Shown here: positions 1 to 8,634 of the stretch, in pieces
Layout of the letters: every line of letters begins with the position of its first letter
Numbering within the stretch: the first letter of the stretch is position 1
From: Bradyrhizobium liaoningense
GTDB lineage: Bacteria; Pseudomonadota; Alphaproteobacteria; Rhizobiales; Xanthobacteraceae
Direction of reading: 5' to 3'
Length of the DNA: 64,000 bases
NCBI RefSeq assembly: GCF_018130825.1
Contig: NZ_JAFCJS010000001.1
Span: 992,001-1,056,000 of the forward strand
Program-made: the position numbers and the translations under genes
Notes under the pieces: model-generated
What the model was told of the DNA's origin: nothing
The model's database searches: none
The model's input: the letters and a program-made list of their open reading frames with translations, nothing else

Positions 1-763
1 GCGGCTCCTTGCGCGCCTTGTCGGCGTCGGCCTGCTTGATCCAGCCGTTCTCCAGGAGACGGTCGATGACGTAGTTGCGGCGCTCGATGGCGCGGTCGCG
101 GTTACGGACCGGATGCAGCGTCGCCGGCATCTTCGGCAGCGCCGCCAGATAGGACGCTTCCGCCACCGTCAGCTCGTTCACCGACTTGTCGAAATAGACC
201 AGCGAGGCAGCCGCGATGCCGTAGGCGCCGAGGCCGAGATAGATCTCGTTCAGGTACAGCTCGAGGATCTTGTCCTTCGAGTAGGTCTTCTCGATCCGCA
301 TCGCCAGCAAGGCTTCCTTGATCTTGCGGGAGAAGGAGACCTCGTTGGTCAGCAGGAAGTTCTTGGCGACCTGCTGGGTGATCGTGGAAGCGCCCTGCGG
401 ACGGCGGTTGGAGCCGAAGTTCTGCAGATAGAGCACGCCGGCGCGCGCCATGCCGGTGTAGTCGATGCCGCCATGCTCGTAGAAATTCTTGTCCTCGGCC
501 GCGAGGAAGGCGTTGATCACGAGCTTCGGCACTGCCTGGATCGGCAGGTACAGCCGCCGCTCCTTGGCGTATTCGCCGAGCAGCGAGCCGTCGACCGCGT
601 GCACGCGCGTCATCACCGGCGGCTCGTAATCCTGAAGCTGAGAGTAATCCGGCAAGTCCTTGGAGAAATGCCAGATCAGGCCTGCCACGGCTCCGACACC
701 GACAAGGAACACCACTGTTCCCGCGGCGAACAGGAAGCCCATGAACCGCACCAGCAAGCGCAT
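1..763 (-). CDS. mrcA: Penicillin-binding protein 1A (bifunctional transglycosylase/transpeptidase), N-terminal part
   Basis: The gene runs off the left edge, leaving about 254 N-terminal residues. It starts at an ATG at 763 with a short cytoplasmic tail (MRLLVRFMG), then one membrane segment (about residues 8-32). The glycosyltransferase-51 domain follows, with the motif AAEDKNFYEHGG carrying the catalytic glutamate, then GASTITQQVAKNF, RKIKEALLAMRIEKTYSK and LNEIYLGLGAYG. The family polymerises lipid II into glycan strands in the periplasm, and the C-terminal transpeptidase (off the window) crosslinks them. The amidase gene upstream on the same strand also acts on peptidoglycan, with about 270 bases between the two. 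This region is not shown as an open frame on the minus strand only because it is cut by the edge. Identification is firm; choice of A over another class A PBP rests on the N-terminal motifs. Confidence 0.93.
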   Translation of the reverse strand, partial: MRLLVRFMGFLFAAGTVVFLVGVGAVAGLIWHFSKDLPDYSQLQDYEPPVMTRVHAVDGSLLGEYAKERRLYLPIQAVPKLVINAFLAAEDKNFYEHGGIDYTGMARAGVLYLQNFGSNRRPQGASTITQQVAKNFLLTNEVSFSRKIKEALLAMRIEKTYSKDKILELYLNEIYLGLGAYGIAAASLVYFDKSVNELTVAEASYLAALPKMPATLHPVRNRDRAIERRNYVIDRLLENGWIKQADADKARKEP

Positions 764-1033
764 TATGTGTTTATCCGTTCAAACTCTGGATCAGCCCAGT
801 ATCAGCCCCATAGGACCCAAAAACTGGCACCCCAAACTGGCGCCAACCTCACGTCGCGAATTCAACGGCCTACGCAATCACATCAAGACTGGGCCTAAAG
901 ACGCTTGCCGAGCGGGATTCTCTCCGATTCCGGAACCCCCTGCGGCATTTTTATAAAGCGTCCGCTGTGGCCAAACTAGGGCCTTTGCGGCGGGACGGAA
1001 AAACCCTTCCTCAATTTGACAATCCCGGGGTCG

Positions 1034-2329
1034 TCAGTTCGACGATCGGGCGGTCGCCAGCCGTTTGGCCAGGAACCCGTCGATCGCCTGCGCCATCGAG
1101 CCCACGGCCTTGGACCGCCAGCCCTCGGACACCAGGTGCTCGAGGTCGCCCTTGTTGGAGACATAGCCGATCTCGACCAGCACCGAGGGCACGTCGGGCG
1201 CCTTCAGCACCCGGAAACCGGCCGATTTCAGGGGATGCTTGTGCATCCGTACCGTCGACTTCATTTCGCCCATCAGCAAATGGGCAAAACGGTTTGAAAA
1301 CGTGCGGGTTTCACGCTGCGTCAGGTCGATCAGGATGTCCGCGACATCGGTCGGCTCCTCCGCGAGGTTGAAGCCGGCGATCGCGTCGGCGCGGTTTTCC
1401 GCGTCGGCCAGACGCTGGGCCTCGGCGTCCGAGGCCTTGTCGGACAGCGTATAGATGGTGGCACCCTGCGCATCGCCCTCCGCCCGCGGCAGCGCATCGG
1501 CATGGATCGAGACGAACAGCGCGGCCTTGAGGTTGCGGGCGACTTTGACCCGGTCATTGAGGGGGATGAAGGTGTCGTCATCCCTTGTCAGCACCACACG
1601 GTACTTGCCGGCCTTGTCCAGCCGGTCGCGCAGCGCCAGCGCAAAGGCCAGCACCAGGTTCTTCTCGCTCTCGCCGCTCGACTGCGTGCCATTGTCGATA
1701 CCGCCATGGCCGGGATCGATCACGACGACCGGCCGGCCGTCCGCCTTCTGCTGCTGCGCCGTTTCCGGGGCCGCCGCGGGAACGGTTGCAGGCGGCGCCT
1801 CGGCGATCGCAGGCCGCAGCTCGGGGCGGTTTTCCGGGGCGAGCGCCTGCACGAAGGCAGCGCGGTCGACCTCCTCCAGCTCGAGCACGAGCCGGGCGGG
1901 CTGGCCGTTGGCCGCCTCGACCACATAGGAATTGGCGATCTTGGCCGGCCCGGTCAGATCGAACACGATTCGCGAGCCGCCGGGCATGACGAGCCCGTAG
2001 CGGAAGGCCTTGACCAGGCCCCGTCCCGCCGCCCCGGTCCCCGCGGGAAGCTGAAAATTGACCTGCGGCACGTCCACCACCACCCGGTACGGGTCGGCGA
2101 GCGTCACGGCGCGGAACGTCACGGTCTGGTCGATGTCGAGGATGAAGCGGGTCTGCTTGCCATCACCAGCCAGCCGGGCACCCGAGGCGATTGGAAAATT
2201 TGCCGCCGCAACAGCGGGCTGCGGCCGGCTCTCCGCCGCGCTCAGGCGCGAGGAATCGGCGCATGGCAATGCTGCAGCGCACAACAGCACGCATCCCAGC
2301 AAGACCCTTTGTTTTGCGCGGCTCGCCAC
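1034..2329 (-). CDS. amiC: N-acetylmuramoyl-L-alanine amidase with AMIN domain
   Basis: Periplasmic zinc amidase of the Amidase_3 family that cuts the bond between muramic acid and the stem peptide, typically during septum splitting. Residues 1-32 look like a signal peptide. An AMIN domain spans about 45-155 (TRFILDIDQTVTFRAV...YRVVVDVP), followed by a Pro/Ala linker (about 165-198). The catalytic domain covers about 200-425. Zinc ligands are visible: H208 in DPGHGG, E222 in SGESEKN and H276 in SIHAD, and VLVEIGYVSN near the C terminus carries the catalytic glutamate. The start is GTG at 2329, supported by GGAGG ten bases upstream. 431 residues is normal for the family. It lies upstream of mrcA on the same strand and is divergent from rne. 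Confidence 0.93.
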   Translation of the reverse strand: MASRAKQRVLLGCVLLCAAALPCADSSRLSAAESRPQPAVAAANFPIASGARLAGDGKQTRFILDIDQTVTFRAVTLADPYRVVVDVPQVNFQLPAGTGAAGRGLVKAFRYGLVMPGGSRIVFDLTGPAKIANSYVVEAANGQPARLVLELEEVDRAAFVQALAPENRPELRPAIAEAPPATVPAAAPETAQQQKADGRPVVVIDPGHGGIDNGTQSSGESEKNLVLAFALALRDRLDKAGKYRVVLTRDDDTFIPLNDRVKVARNLKAALFVSIHADALPRAEGDAQGATIYTLSDKASDAEAQRLADAENRADAIAGFNLAEEPTDVADILIDLTQRETRTFSNRFAHLLMGEMKSTVRMHKHPLKSAGFRVLKAPDVPSVLVEIGYVSNKGDLEHLVSEGWRSKAVGSMAQAIDGFLAKRLATARSSN

Positions 2330-3031
2330 CGATCCCGTGCCTCCGAGCAGCTTTTTTAACGCAATAGAACCACAGGGTTAATCGATCCTTAATGGCAAAA
2401 ACACGAAACTCCCTGACTGTGACCGCCGTGCGACGCTCCCTTGCACCGATGGTCCATTCCTCGTATGTACGGAATGCTGACGGCCGATATTTCCGGTTGT
2501 GTCGCATTCAGCCTCCCGGTGCAGCGCCGGAGCTCCCAAGGTTTGGGAATTCCAGCGTTTTCCGTTCCCCTCTAAGACCAGCGCGGTGCGCGGCAGCGAG
2601 GCGGAGCGGGCCAAGCTCCGGCGGCGGACGGTTCCCGGTTACCACGTTTCCGGGACGGTTCTGACAGCGGCGTAACCCATTACCCGGTCCCTTGATCCCA
2701 AGGGGACGGTTCGTGATCCCCCAGGGCGAGCGCGCTCGCGCCATGCCTGGCCAGCAGCAACTGATTGAGGGGCGGCCCCGCCGCCCAGTGTTTCATACGG
2801 GCCGACGCTTGATGCGCCAGACTGTGCCGACGAACTCTGAAGGACCATTCGCGACGCTGCGGAGTGACAATCCCGCGCGCCGCTGTGGTCCTGAGGCTTC
2901 CGGTTCGGCAAGGCGCGAGAGACGGTGTTTCGGCCTTCCCCTCACCCCCGAATCAGGTGGACCGTCGCGTCACCCGGCAGCGCAGATCGCGCCCACGGTG
3001 AGTCGCGCCCGCCGCCGCCAAGAGTTAAGAC
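2330..3031. promoter_or_regulatory. Long divergent intergenic region and rne leader
   Basis: About 700 bases without a credible gene lie between amiC (leftward) and rne (rightward). The segment nearest rne contains a strong hairpin at 2687-2707 (arm GTCCCTTG, loop ATCC, arm CAAGGGGAC with one bulge) and another G+C-rich stretch at 2590-2660. RNase E genes of other bacteria carry long structured 5' leaders used for feedback by the enzyme; that is known for gammaproteobacteria. A similar role here is inferred. The short frames in this region have no supporting ribosome sites and look like chance. Confidence 0.5.
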
Positions 3032-6000
3032 ATGCCCAACAAGATGTTGATCGATGCCACCCACCCGGAAGAGACCCGGGTCGTCGTGGTCCGCGGCAAT
3101 CGCGTCGAAGAGTTTGATTTCGAGACCGCGCAACGCAAGCAACTGCGCGGAAACATCTACCTCGCCAAGGTCACAAGGGTCGAACCCTCGCTCCAGGCCG
3201 CCTTCGTTGAATATGGCGGCAACCGCCACGGCTTCCTCGCCTTCAGCGAAATCCATCCCGACTACTACCAGATCCCCGTCGCCGACCGGCAGGCGCTGAT
3301 CGAGGCCGAGGAGCAGGCCCATCGCGAGGCCGAGGAAGAGAGCGAGAACCGCTCCCACGGCCGCCGCCGTTCGCGCCACCGTAATGCCCGCCGCCGCGGT
3401 CACGGCGAGCGCGTACGCAGCGAGATCGTCGAGGGCCTCGACGCCGGCGCCGATCCCGCCGCCCAGCCGCTCGAGGGTGCGTCTCTGCCGGAGTACACGG
3501 AAGGCGCTACGCTCGAGGGCGAGCATCTGCACGCCGAGGCGGAGCAGCACGGCGAGCACGATCACGACGACCACGGGCACGACGACCATCACCACGCCCA
3601 TGACGATGATCACCCTCACGATCATGACGACCATGGTCATGACGGCGAACACGATCATCACGACCGTGACCATGCCGATGAGACGCCCGCGCCCGTCGCC
3701 GCGGTTGGCGCAGAACCTGTCGTGGCCAGCGAGCCCGTTGCCGAGCCGCAGGAGGCCCAAACCTTCGAAGGTCACGCCGTCGAGGCTCACGCTTCCGAAG
3801 CACATGCCTTCGAAGCACATGCCGAGGCCCTCGCCGAAGCCGTGACGTCGGCCACGGAGCCGGCAGATGCCGTCTACGCCGCCGGCGAGAACACTGAAGC
3901 GCCGCATGCCGAAGCCGCGGAAGCAGCCGGCGAAGACGACGACGAGGACGAAGAAGACGGCGAGGAAGCCGAAGAGGAAGTCGTCGAATCCGTCGGCGGC
4001 GACGACGTGCTGGAGGAAGTGCCGGAGCGCACCTTCCGCCCGCGCCGCCAGTACAAGATCCAGGAAGTCATCAAGCGCCGCCAGGTCATGCTGGTGCAGG
4101 TCGTCAAGGAAGAGCGCGGCAACAAGGGCGCAGCGCTCACGACCTACCTCTCGCTCGCCGGCCGTTACGCCGTGCTGATGCCCAACACCGCGCGTGGCGG
4201 CGGCATCAGCCGCAAGATCACCAGCGCGCAGGACCGCTCGCGCCTGAAGGAAGTGGTGCAGGATCTCGACGTGCCCGAGGGCATGGGCATCATCCTGCGC
4301 ACCGCAGGCGCCTCCCGCACCAAGCCCGAGATCAAGCGCGACTTCGAGTACCTGATCCGGATGTGGGAGACGGTGCGCGATCTGACGCTGAAGTCGCAGG
4401 CCCCGACCCTCGTCTACGAGGAAGGCTCGCTGATCAAGCGCTCGCTGCGCGACCTCTACAACAAGGAGATCGACGAGATCCAGGTTGCCGGCGAAGGCGG
4501 CTACCGCGAAGCGCGCGACTTCATGAAGATGCTGATGCCCGCCAATGTCAGCGCGGTGAAGCAGTATCGCGACGGCCAGCCGCTGTTCTCGCGCATGGGC
4601 GTCGAGAGCCAGCTCGACGCGATGTTCTCGCCGACCGTGCAGCTTCGCTCCGGCGGCTATGTCGTGATCAACCAGACCGAGGCGCTGGTCTCGATCGACG
4701 TCAACTCGGGACGCTCGACCCGCGAGCACCATATCGAGGATACCGCGCTCAAGACCAATTTGGAGGCGGCCGAAGAGGTCGCCCGCCAGCTCCGACTGCG
4801 CGACCTCGCCGGCCTGATCGTCATCGACTTCATCGACATGGACGAGAAGCGCAACAACCGGGCGGTCGAGCGCAAGCTGTCCGACTGCCTCAGGCAGGAT
4901 CGCGCGCGCATCCAGGTCGGCCGCATCTCGCATTTCGGCCTCTTGGAGATGTCGCGCCAGCGCATCCGCGCCAGCGTGCTCGAGAGCTCGACCGATCCCT
5001 GCCCGCATTGCGGCGGCACCGGCCATGTCCGTTCGGTGTCTTCGGTGGCGCTGCAGCTCTTGCGCGGCCTCGAAGAGATCCTGATGAAGGGCGCGACCCA
5101 CAATCTCGTGGTCCGCACCCGCACCGACGTCGCGCTCTATGTCCTGAACCACAAGCGCGGCCATCTGCGCGATCTCGAAAACGGCTTCAAGGTCACGCTC
5201 GCGGTGATTGCCGATCCCAGCGTCAGCGGCCCGCAGGCCTACCTCATCGACCGCGGCGAGCAGGTGCACACGCTGGAAGCCGCCAAGGCGCTGCTCGCGG
5301 CGCAGGCCGCTGCGAGCCCACCGCCCCAGGCTGAAGAAGCCTATGACGACGAGGAGTTCGATCCGGAGCTGGAATCCGAGATCGAGTCCGAGGAGACCGA
5401 AGGTCTCACCGAGGAGCAGGCTGCCGGCGAGGCAGCCGCCGAGCAGGACGGCCAGCGCCGCAAGCGCCGCCGACGCCGGCGCGGCCGCGGTGGCCAGCGC
5501 GACGGCGAGTTGCGTGAGGATGCGGCACCGACCCTGCCCGAGCCGGCGATGATCGCGAGCGAAGGCGAGGAAGAGGCCGAGGCCGAGCAGGACGGCGAGG
5601 AAGGCGACGAACAGGCAGCCCGTGGCGAGCAGCAGGGCGGCGGCGAGCGCCGGCGTCGGCGTGGTCGCCGTGGTGGACGCCGCCGTCGCGGCGGAAGCGA
5701 AGAAGGTCTTGCCGGCTCCATCAGCGACGAGTTCGCTGCGAGTGCGCCGCCGGAAGCGAGCGATGCGGTTGCCGATTTCGACGGCAATGACGGCGAGGCT
5801 GCGCCCTCGATCGCAGAGGCCGAACCCGCCGCCGAGCCGCAAGTCACTCGATACGTGACCGACCCCGAGCCCCGCGCCGAGGTGCAGGCTGAGGCACCGG
5901 CGCAGCCTGAGCCGGCTGTCGCTGCAGCGGACGAAGAGCCCGCCGACGACAAGACCGCGCGGCGCCGCTCCACGGTCCGCGAAAAGGTGAGCTTCCTGTC

Positions 6001-6160
6001 GAGCAGCACGAGCGAGCCGGCAACGCCAGTTGCCGCAGCGCCGGAGCCGGTCGCTCCGCCGGCACCGGCCCCTGAGCCCGCGCCGGAAGCGGCAACCGAA
6101 ACGCCGGCCGCGCCGCGCCGCGCCGGCTGGTGGTCCCGCCGCTTCGGCGGCGGCGAATAG
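3032..6160 (+). CDS. rne: Ribonuclease E (RNase E/G family)
   Basis: Endoribonuclease that initiates mRNA decay and processes rRNA and tRNA; core of the RNA degradosome. The start MPNKMLIDATHPEETRVVV is typical of alphaproteobacteria. The S1 domain begins at about residue 36 (GNIYLAKVTRVEPSLQAAFVEYG). It is interrupted by a large acidic insert (about 90-335) holding a His/Asp-rich run at about 172-216. The fold resumes at RPRRQYKIQEVIKRRQ. The catalytic aspartates sit in SIDVNSGRS (about 557) and VIDFIDMDEKRNN (about 600). The zinc-link cysteines are in DPCPHCGGTG (about 656). The C-terminal 300 residues are disordered, alternating Arg-rich (RRKRRRRRRGRGG, RRRRGRRGGRRRR) and Glu/Ala/Pro-rich blocks expected to bind RNA and partners. 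Length 1042 is usual for Bradyrhizobium-type RNase E. The 3,228-base frame antisense to it is a shadow. Confidence 0.97.
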   Translation: MPNKMLIDATHPEETRVVVVRGNRVEEFDFETAQRKQLRGNIYLAKVTRVEPSLQAAFVEYGGNRHGFLAFSEIHPDYYQIPVADRQALIEAEEQAHREAEEESENRSHGRRRSRHRNARRRGHGERVRSEIVEGLDAGADPAAQPLEGASLPEYTEGATLEGEHLHAEAEQHGEHDHDDHGHDDHHHAHDDDHPHDHDDHGHDGEHDHHDRDHADETPAPVAAVGAEPVVASEPVAEPQEAQTFEGHAVEAHASEAHAFEAHAEALAEAVTSATEPADAVYAAGENTEAPHAEAAEAAGEDDDEDEEDGEEAEEEVVESVGGDDVLEEVPERTFRPRRQYKIQEVIKRRQVMLVQVVKEERGNKGAALTTYLSLAGRYAVLMPNTARGGGISRKITSAQDRSRLKEVVQDLDVPEGMGIILRTAGASRTKPEIKRDFEYLIRMWETVRDLTLKSQAPTLVYEEGSLIKRSLRDLYNKEIDEIQVAGEGGYREARDFMKMLMPANVSAVKQYRDGQPLFSRMGVESQLDAMFSPTVQLRSGGYVVINQTEALVSIDVNSGRSTREHHIEDTALKTNLEAAEEVARQLRLRDLAGLIVIDFIDMDEKRNNRAVERKLSDCLRQDRARIQVGRISHFGLLEMSRQRIRASVLESSTDPCPHCGGTGHVRSVSSVALQLLRGLEEILMKGATHNLVVRTRTDVALYVLNHKRGHLRDLENGFKVTLAVIADPSVSGPQAYLIDRGEQVHTLEAAKALLAAQAAASPPPQAEEAYDDEEFDPELESEIESEETEGLTEEQAAGEAAAEQDGQRRKRRRRRRGRGGQRDGELREDAAPTLPEPAMIASEGEEEAEAEQDGEEGDEQAARGEQQGGGERRRRRGRRGGRRRRGGSEEGLAGSISDEFAASAPPEASDAVADFDGNDGEAAPSIAEAEPAAEPQVTRYVTDPEPRAEVQAEAPAQPEPAVAAADEEPADDKTARRRSTVREKVSFLSSSTSEPATPVAAAPEPVAPPAPAPEPAPEAATETPAAPRRAGWWSRRFGGGE

Positions 6161-6174
6161 GCCCGACACAAAAT

Positions 6175-6204
6175 AAAAAACGCCCGGCCTGGCCGGGCGT
6201 TTTT
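6175..6204 (+). terminator. Rho-independent terminator of rne
   Basis: Perfect 8-bp stem CGCCCGGC / GCCGGGCG with a CTG loop, flanked by A6 on the left and T5 on the right, starting 14 bases after the rne stop. The A-tract makes it usable in both directions, so it may also terminate the leftward gene at 6227-6913. Confidence 0.92.
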
Positions 6205-6226
6205 CGTTTCGGGACTAGCTCAAGCG

Positions 6227-6913
6227 CTACGACGGCAGCTCGTCATCCCCGAGCGGCGCGACGTCGCGCGCCGCGATCTGGCGAAGCTGGTCGTAGAGAT
6301 CGGGCGCCTCGCTGGTGCAGAGACAGACGCCTGTTGCGGAAGCCGCTTCGCCGGCGTTGAGGTAGGCGTGGCCCATGGTGCTGTCGAGATAGATGCCGTC
6401 GCCCTCGCCCAGGATCTCCGGCGCGTAGAACTCGGTGTGGACGGCGACGCGTCCGCGCGTCACCACGAAATACTCCTCGCCGCTATGGCGGAGCAGCGGG
6501 CCGAACTCCTCCAGCGAGCGCGCGCGAACCTCGGCCACGATCGGCACCATGCGTTTGCCGATCAGGTCTGTGCATTGATAGGTGTAGGTATAGAACTTCG
6601 TGGTGATCACCTGGCCCTGCCCGGCCCGGCTGATGCTGCGCCGCGCCGTCACCGGCCGCCCCTGTGCTGGCGCCGCGACCGCCGGATTGAACAGCTCGGC
6701 GATCTCCATCTTCAGGCCCGAGGTGAGCTGGAGCAGCTTGTCGTAGGTCAGCGACATCAGGCCGTTCTCGACCTTGGACAAGGTCGAGAGCGCCATCCCG
6801 GTCCGCTCCGCCACCTGCTTCAGCGTCAGCCCGCGCGTCTGGCGGGCGGCCTTGAGGCACTGGCCGAGCTGCGAATTGGCAATTTCGGGCGTCGTGATTT
6901 CACTCATGATCAC
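6227..6913 (-). CDS. XRE-family transcriptional regulator with cupin domain
   Basis: DNA-binding regulator. The helix-turn-helix (about residues 17-75) reads LGQCLKAARQTRGLTLKQVAERTGMALSTLSKVENG. A C-terminal cupin fold (about 130-205) contains HSGEEYFVVTRGRVAVHTE, which in this family binds a small ligand. Regulators of this layout usually control adjacent amine or amino-acid catabolic genes. It is divergent from the amidase/dehydrogenase pair (200-base gap), which is its likely target. ATG starts occur at 6913 (MIMSE) and 6907 (MSEITTPE); the second is equally plausible. The effector is unknown. Confidence 0.88.
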   Translation of the reverse strand: MIMSEITTPEIANSQLGQCLKAARQTRGLTLKQVAERTGMALSTLSKVENGLMSLTYDKLLQLTSGLKMEIAELFNPAVAAPAQGRPVTARRSISRAGQGQVITTKFYTYTYQCTDLIGKRMVPIVAEVRARSLEEFGPLLRHSGEEYFVVTRGRVAVHTEFYAPEILGEGDGIYLDSTMGHAYLNAGEAASATGVCLCTSEAPDLYDQLRQIAARDVAPLGDDELPS

Positions 6914-6960
6914 GATGCTAGCACGACGGAAGAAAAATAGTTGATCGATCGACCTAATCT

Positions 6961-6992
6961 TTTCGACCGAAACAGTCCGAAACGGTCCTAGT
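6961..6992. promoter_or_regulatory. Possible operator between XRE-cupin regulator and amidase gene
   Basis: The divergent gap contains GACCG...CGGTC arms and two direct CCGAAAC copies 10 bases apart in the stretch beginning TTTTCGACCGAAACAGTCC. The placement fits an operator for the adjacent regulator, but the symmetry is short and no comparison was possible. Confidence 0.3.
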
Positions 6993-7113
6993 TGGCAGCT
7001 GACTGGGCAACCCGGGAGCCACTGGCGTATGAAATAGCTCGGTCTGACGAATATTGGTGCGCCACTCTGCTTTCCGATATGCTAAATCGTTTTCATAATT
7101 TGAAAGGGAGCGG

Positions 7114-8613
7114 GTGTTGACCGAACTGTGCGATTCCAGTGCCGTTGAGCTGCGCCGCCTGCTGGCCGCGCGGACGATCTCGCCTGTCGAGCTGCTCGAC
7201 GCCTGCCTGGCGCGCATCGCCGCGGTCAACGGCGCCGTCAACGCCGTTGTGACGCTGGACGAGCCTGGCGCACGCGCAGCTGCGAAGGCGGCCGAGGCGG
7301 AGATCATGCGCGGCGAGGATCGCGGCGCGCTGCACGGCCTGCCGGTCCTGATCAAGGACACCCAGGACACCGCCGGGATGCGCTCCACCTATGGCAGCCC
7401 GCTGCTGCGCGACAACGTGCCCGTCGCCGACCAGGGCTCGGTTGCTCGCTTGCGCGCGGCCGGCGCCATCATCTTCGGCAAGACCAACACGCCGGAATGG
7501 GCGGCGGGCGGCAATACCCGCAATCCCGTGTTCGGCGCGACCGGCAATCCGTTCGATCCCATGCGCTCGGCGGCCGGCTCCTCCGGCGGCTCGGCGGTCG
7601 CGCTCGCCTGCGGCATGGCCCCGCTCGCCTCGGGCTCCGACACCGGAGGCAGCTTGCGCAATCCGGCCGGCTTCTCCGGCATCGTCGGCATGCGTCCGTC
7701 CTACGGTCTCGTACCAAGTGAAAAACGCATCTTCGGCTGGTCGAACCTCTCGACCGACGGACCGATGGCGCGCAACGTCGCTGACGCCGCGCTGATGCTG
7801 TCGGTGATGGCAAGCGACGATGCCCGCGATCCGCTCGCCTACACCCTGCCCGGCGAGCCGATGCGTGCGCGCGCCGAGCGCTGGGCCGCGCCGCGCCCCG
7901 CCGATCTCGGCAAGCTGCGTCTGGCCTTCACCGAAGATTTCGGCTTCGCACCCACCGAGCAGGCGATCCGCCGCGTATTCCGCCATCGCGTGAGCAAGCT
8001 TGCGCCGCTGTTCGCCGAACGCCGCGAGGCGAGCCCCGACTGCACCGGTGCGGACGACACCTTCGCCGTGCTGCGCGCAGGCATGTTCCTGGCGACGCAT
8101 GGCAAGAATTACAAGGAGCGTCCCGGGATGCTCGGACCGAACGTCCGCGCCAATGTCGAGGAAGGCCTCGGCTATGCACTCGAAGACTACGCCCGCGCGG
8201 CCACGACGCAGACGCGGATCTATCGCGCCTACCAGACCTTCTTCGCAAATTGCGACGTGCTGATCAGCCCGACCATCACGCTGAGCCCGCGTCCCTGGTC
8301 GGAGCTCTATCCCGCCGAGATCGACGGCGTGCCGACCAAATCCTATTTCCACTGGCTCGCGCTCGCCTATGCCGTCACGCTTGCGGGACATCCCGCGATC
8401 AGCATTCCGCTCGGTCTCGACGAGGGCGGCCTGCCGTTCGGCCTGCAAATCGTCGGTCCGCGCGGCGGCGATGCCATCGTGCTCTCGGTTGCCGCCAGCA
8501 TCGAGGCCGCGTTCGCGAACGATGCGCAATTGTGCCGGCCCGTGCCCGACCTCGCACGGCTCGCCGCGGCGCCGCCGCTGTCGGCCGCGCCCGATTTTCT
8601 CACCTGGGAATGA
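7114..8613 (+). CDS. Amidase signature family hydrolase
   Basis: Hydrolyses a carboxamide to acid plus ammonia. The Ser-cisSer-Lys triad is visible: K81 in LIKDTQDT, S157 in AGSSGGSAV and S180 in GSDTGGSLRNPA. The 499-residue length is normal for the family. Substrate cannot be read from sequence; annotations such as glutamyl-tRNA amidotransferase subunit A for such proteins are usually wrong when gatB/gatC are absent, as here. The start is GTG 7114 (TTG 7117 also possible), with AAAGGGAG upstream. The next gene, a FAD amino-acid dehydrogenase, starts 21 bases after the stop, so the two form an operon. Together they suggest release of an amino acid from an amide followed by oxidative deamination. 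Confidence 0.9.
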   Translation: MLTELCDSSAVELRRLLAARTISPVELLDACLARIAAVNGAVNAVVTLDEPGARAAAKAAEAEIMRGEDRGALHGLPVLIKDTQDTAGMRSTYGSPLLRDNVPVADQGSVARLRAAGAIIFGKTNTPEWAAGGNTRNPVFGATGNPFDPMRSAAGSSGGSAVALACGMAPLASGSDTGGSLRNPAGFSGIVGMRPSYGLVPSEKRIFGWSNLSTDGPMARNVADAALMLSVMASDDARDPLAYTLPGEPMRARAERWAAPRPADLGKLRLAFTEDFGFAPTEQAIRRVFRHRVSKLAPLFAERREASPDCTGADDTFAVLRAGMFLATHGKNYKERPGMLGPNVRANVEEGLGYALEDYARAATTQTRIYRAYQTFFANCDVLISPTITLSPRPWSELYPAEIDGVPTKSYFHWLALAYAVTLAGHPAISIPLGLDEGGLPFGLQIVGPRGGDAIVLSVAASIEAAFANDAQLCRPVPDLARLAAAPPLSAAPDFLTWE

Positions 8614-8634
8614 CCTGACAGGAGAATTTGTCCG

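Noticed and set aside
113..898. 261-codon plus-strand frame at the left edge
   Set aside because: It lies opposite the penicillin-binding protein gene, whose minus-strand translation shows clear GT51 motifs.
2942..6169. 1075-codon open frame antisense to rne
   Set aside because: It mirrors rne exactly. Its length reflects the codon bias of a high-G+C gene; the residues are low-complexity Leu/Arg/Gly with no domain.
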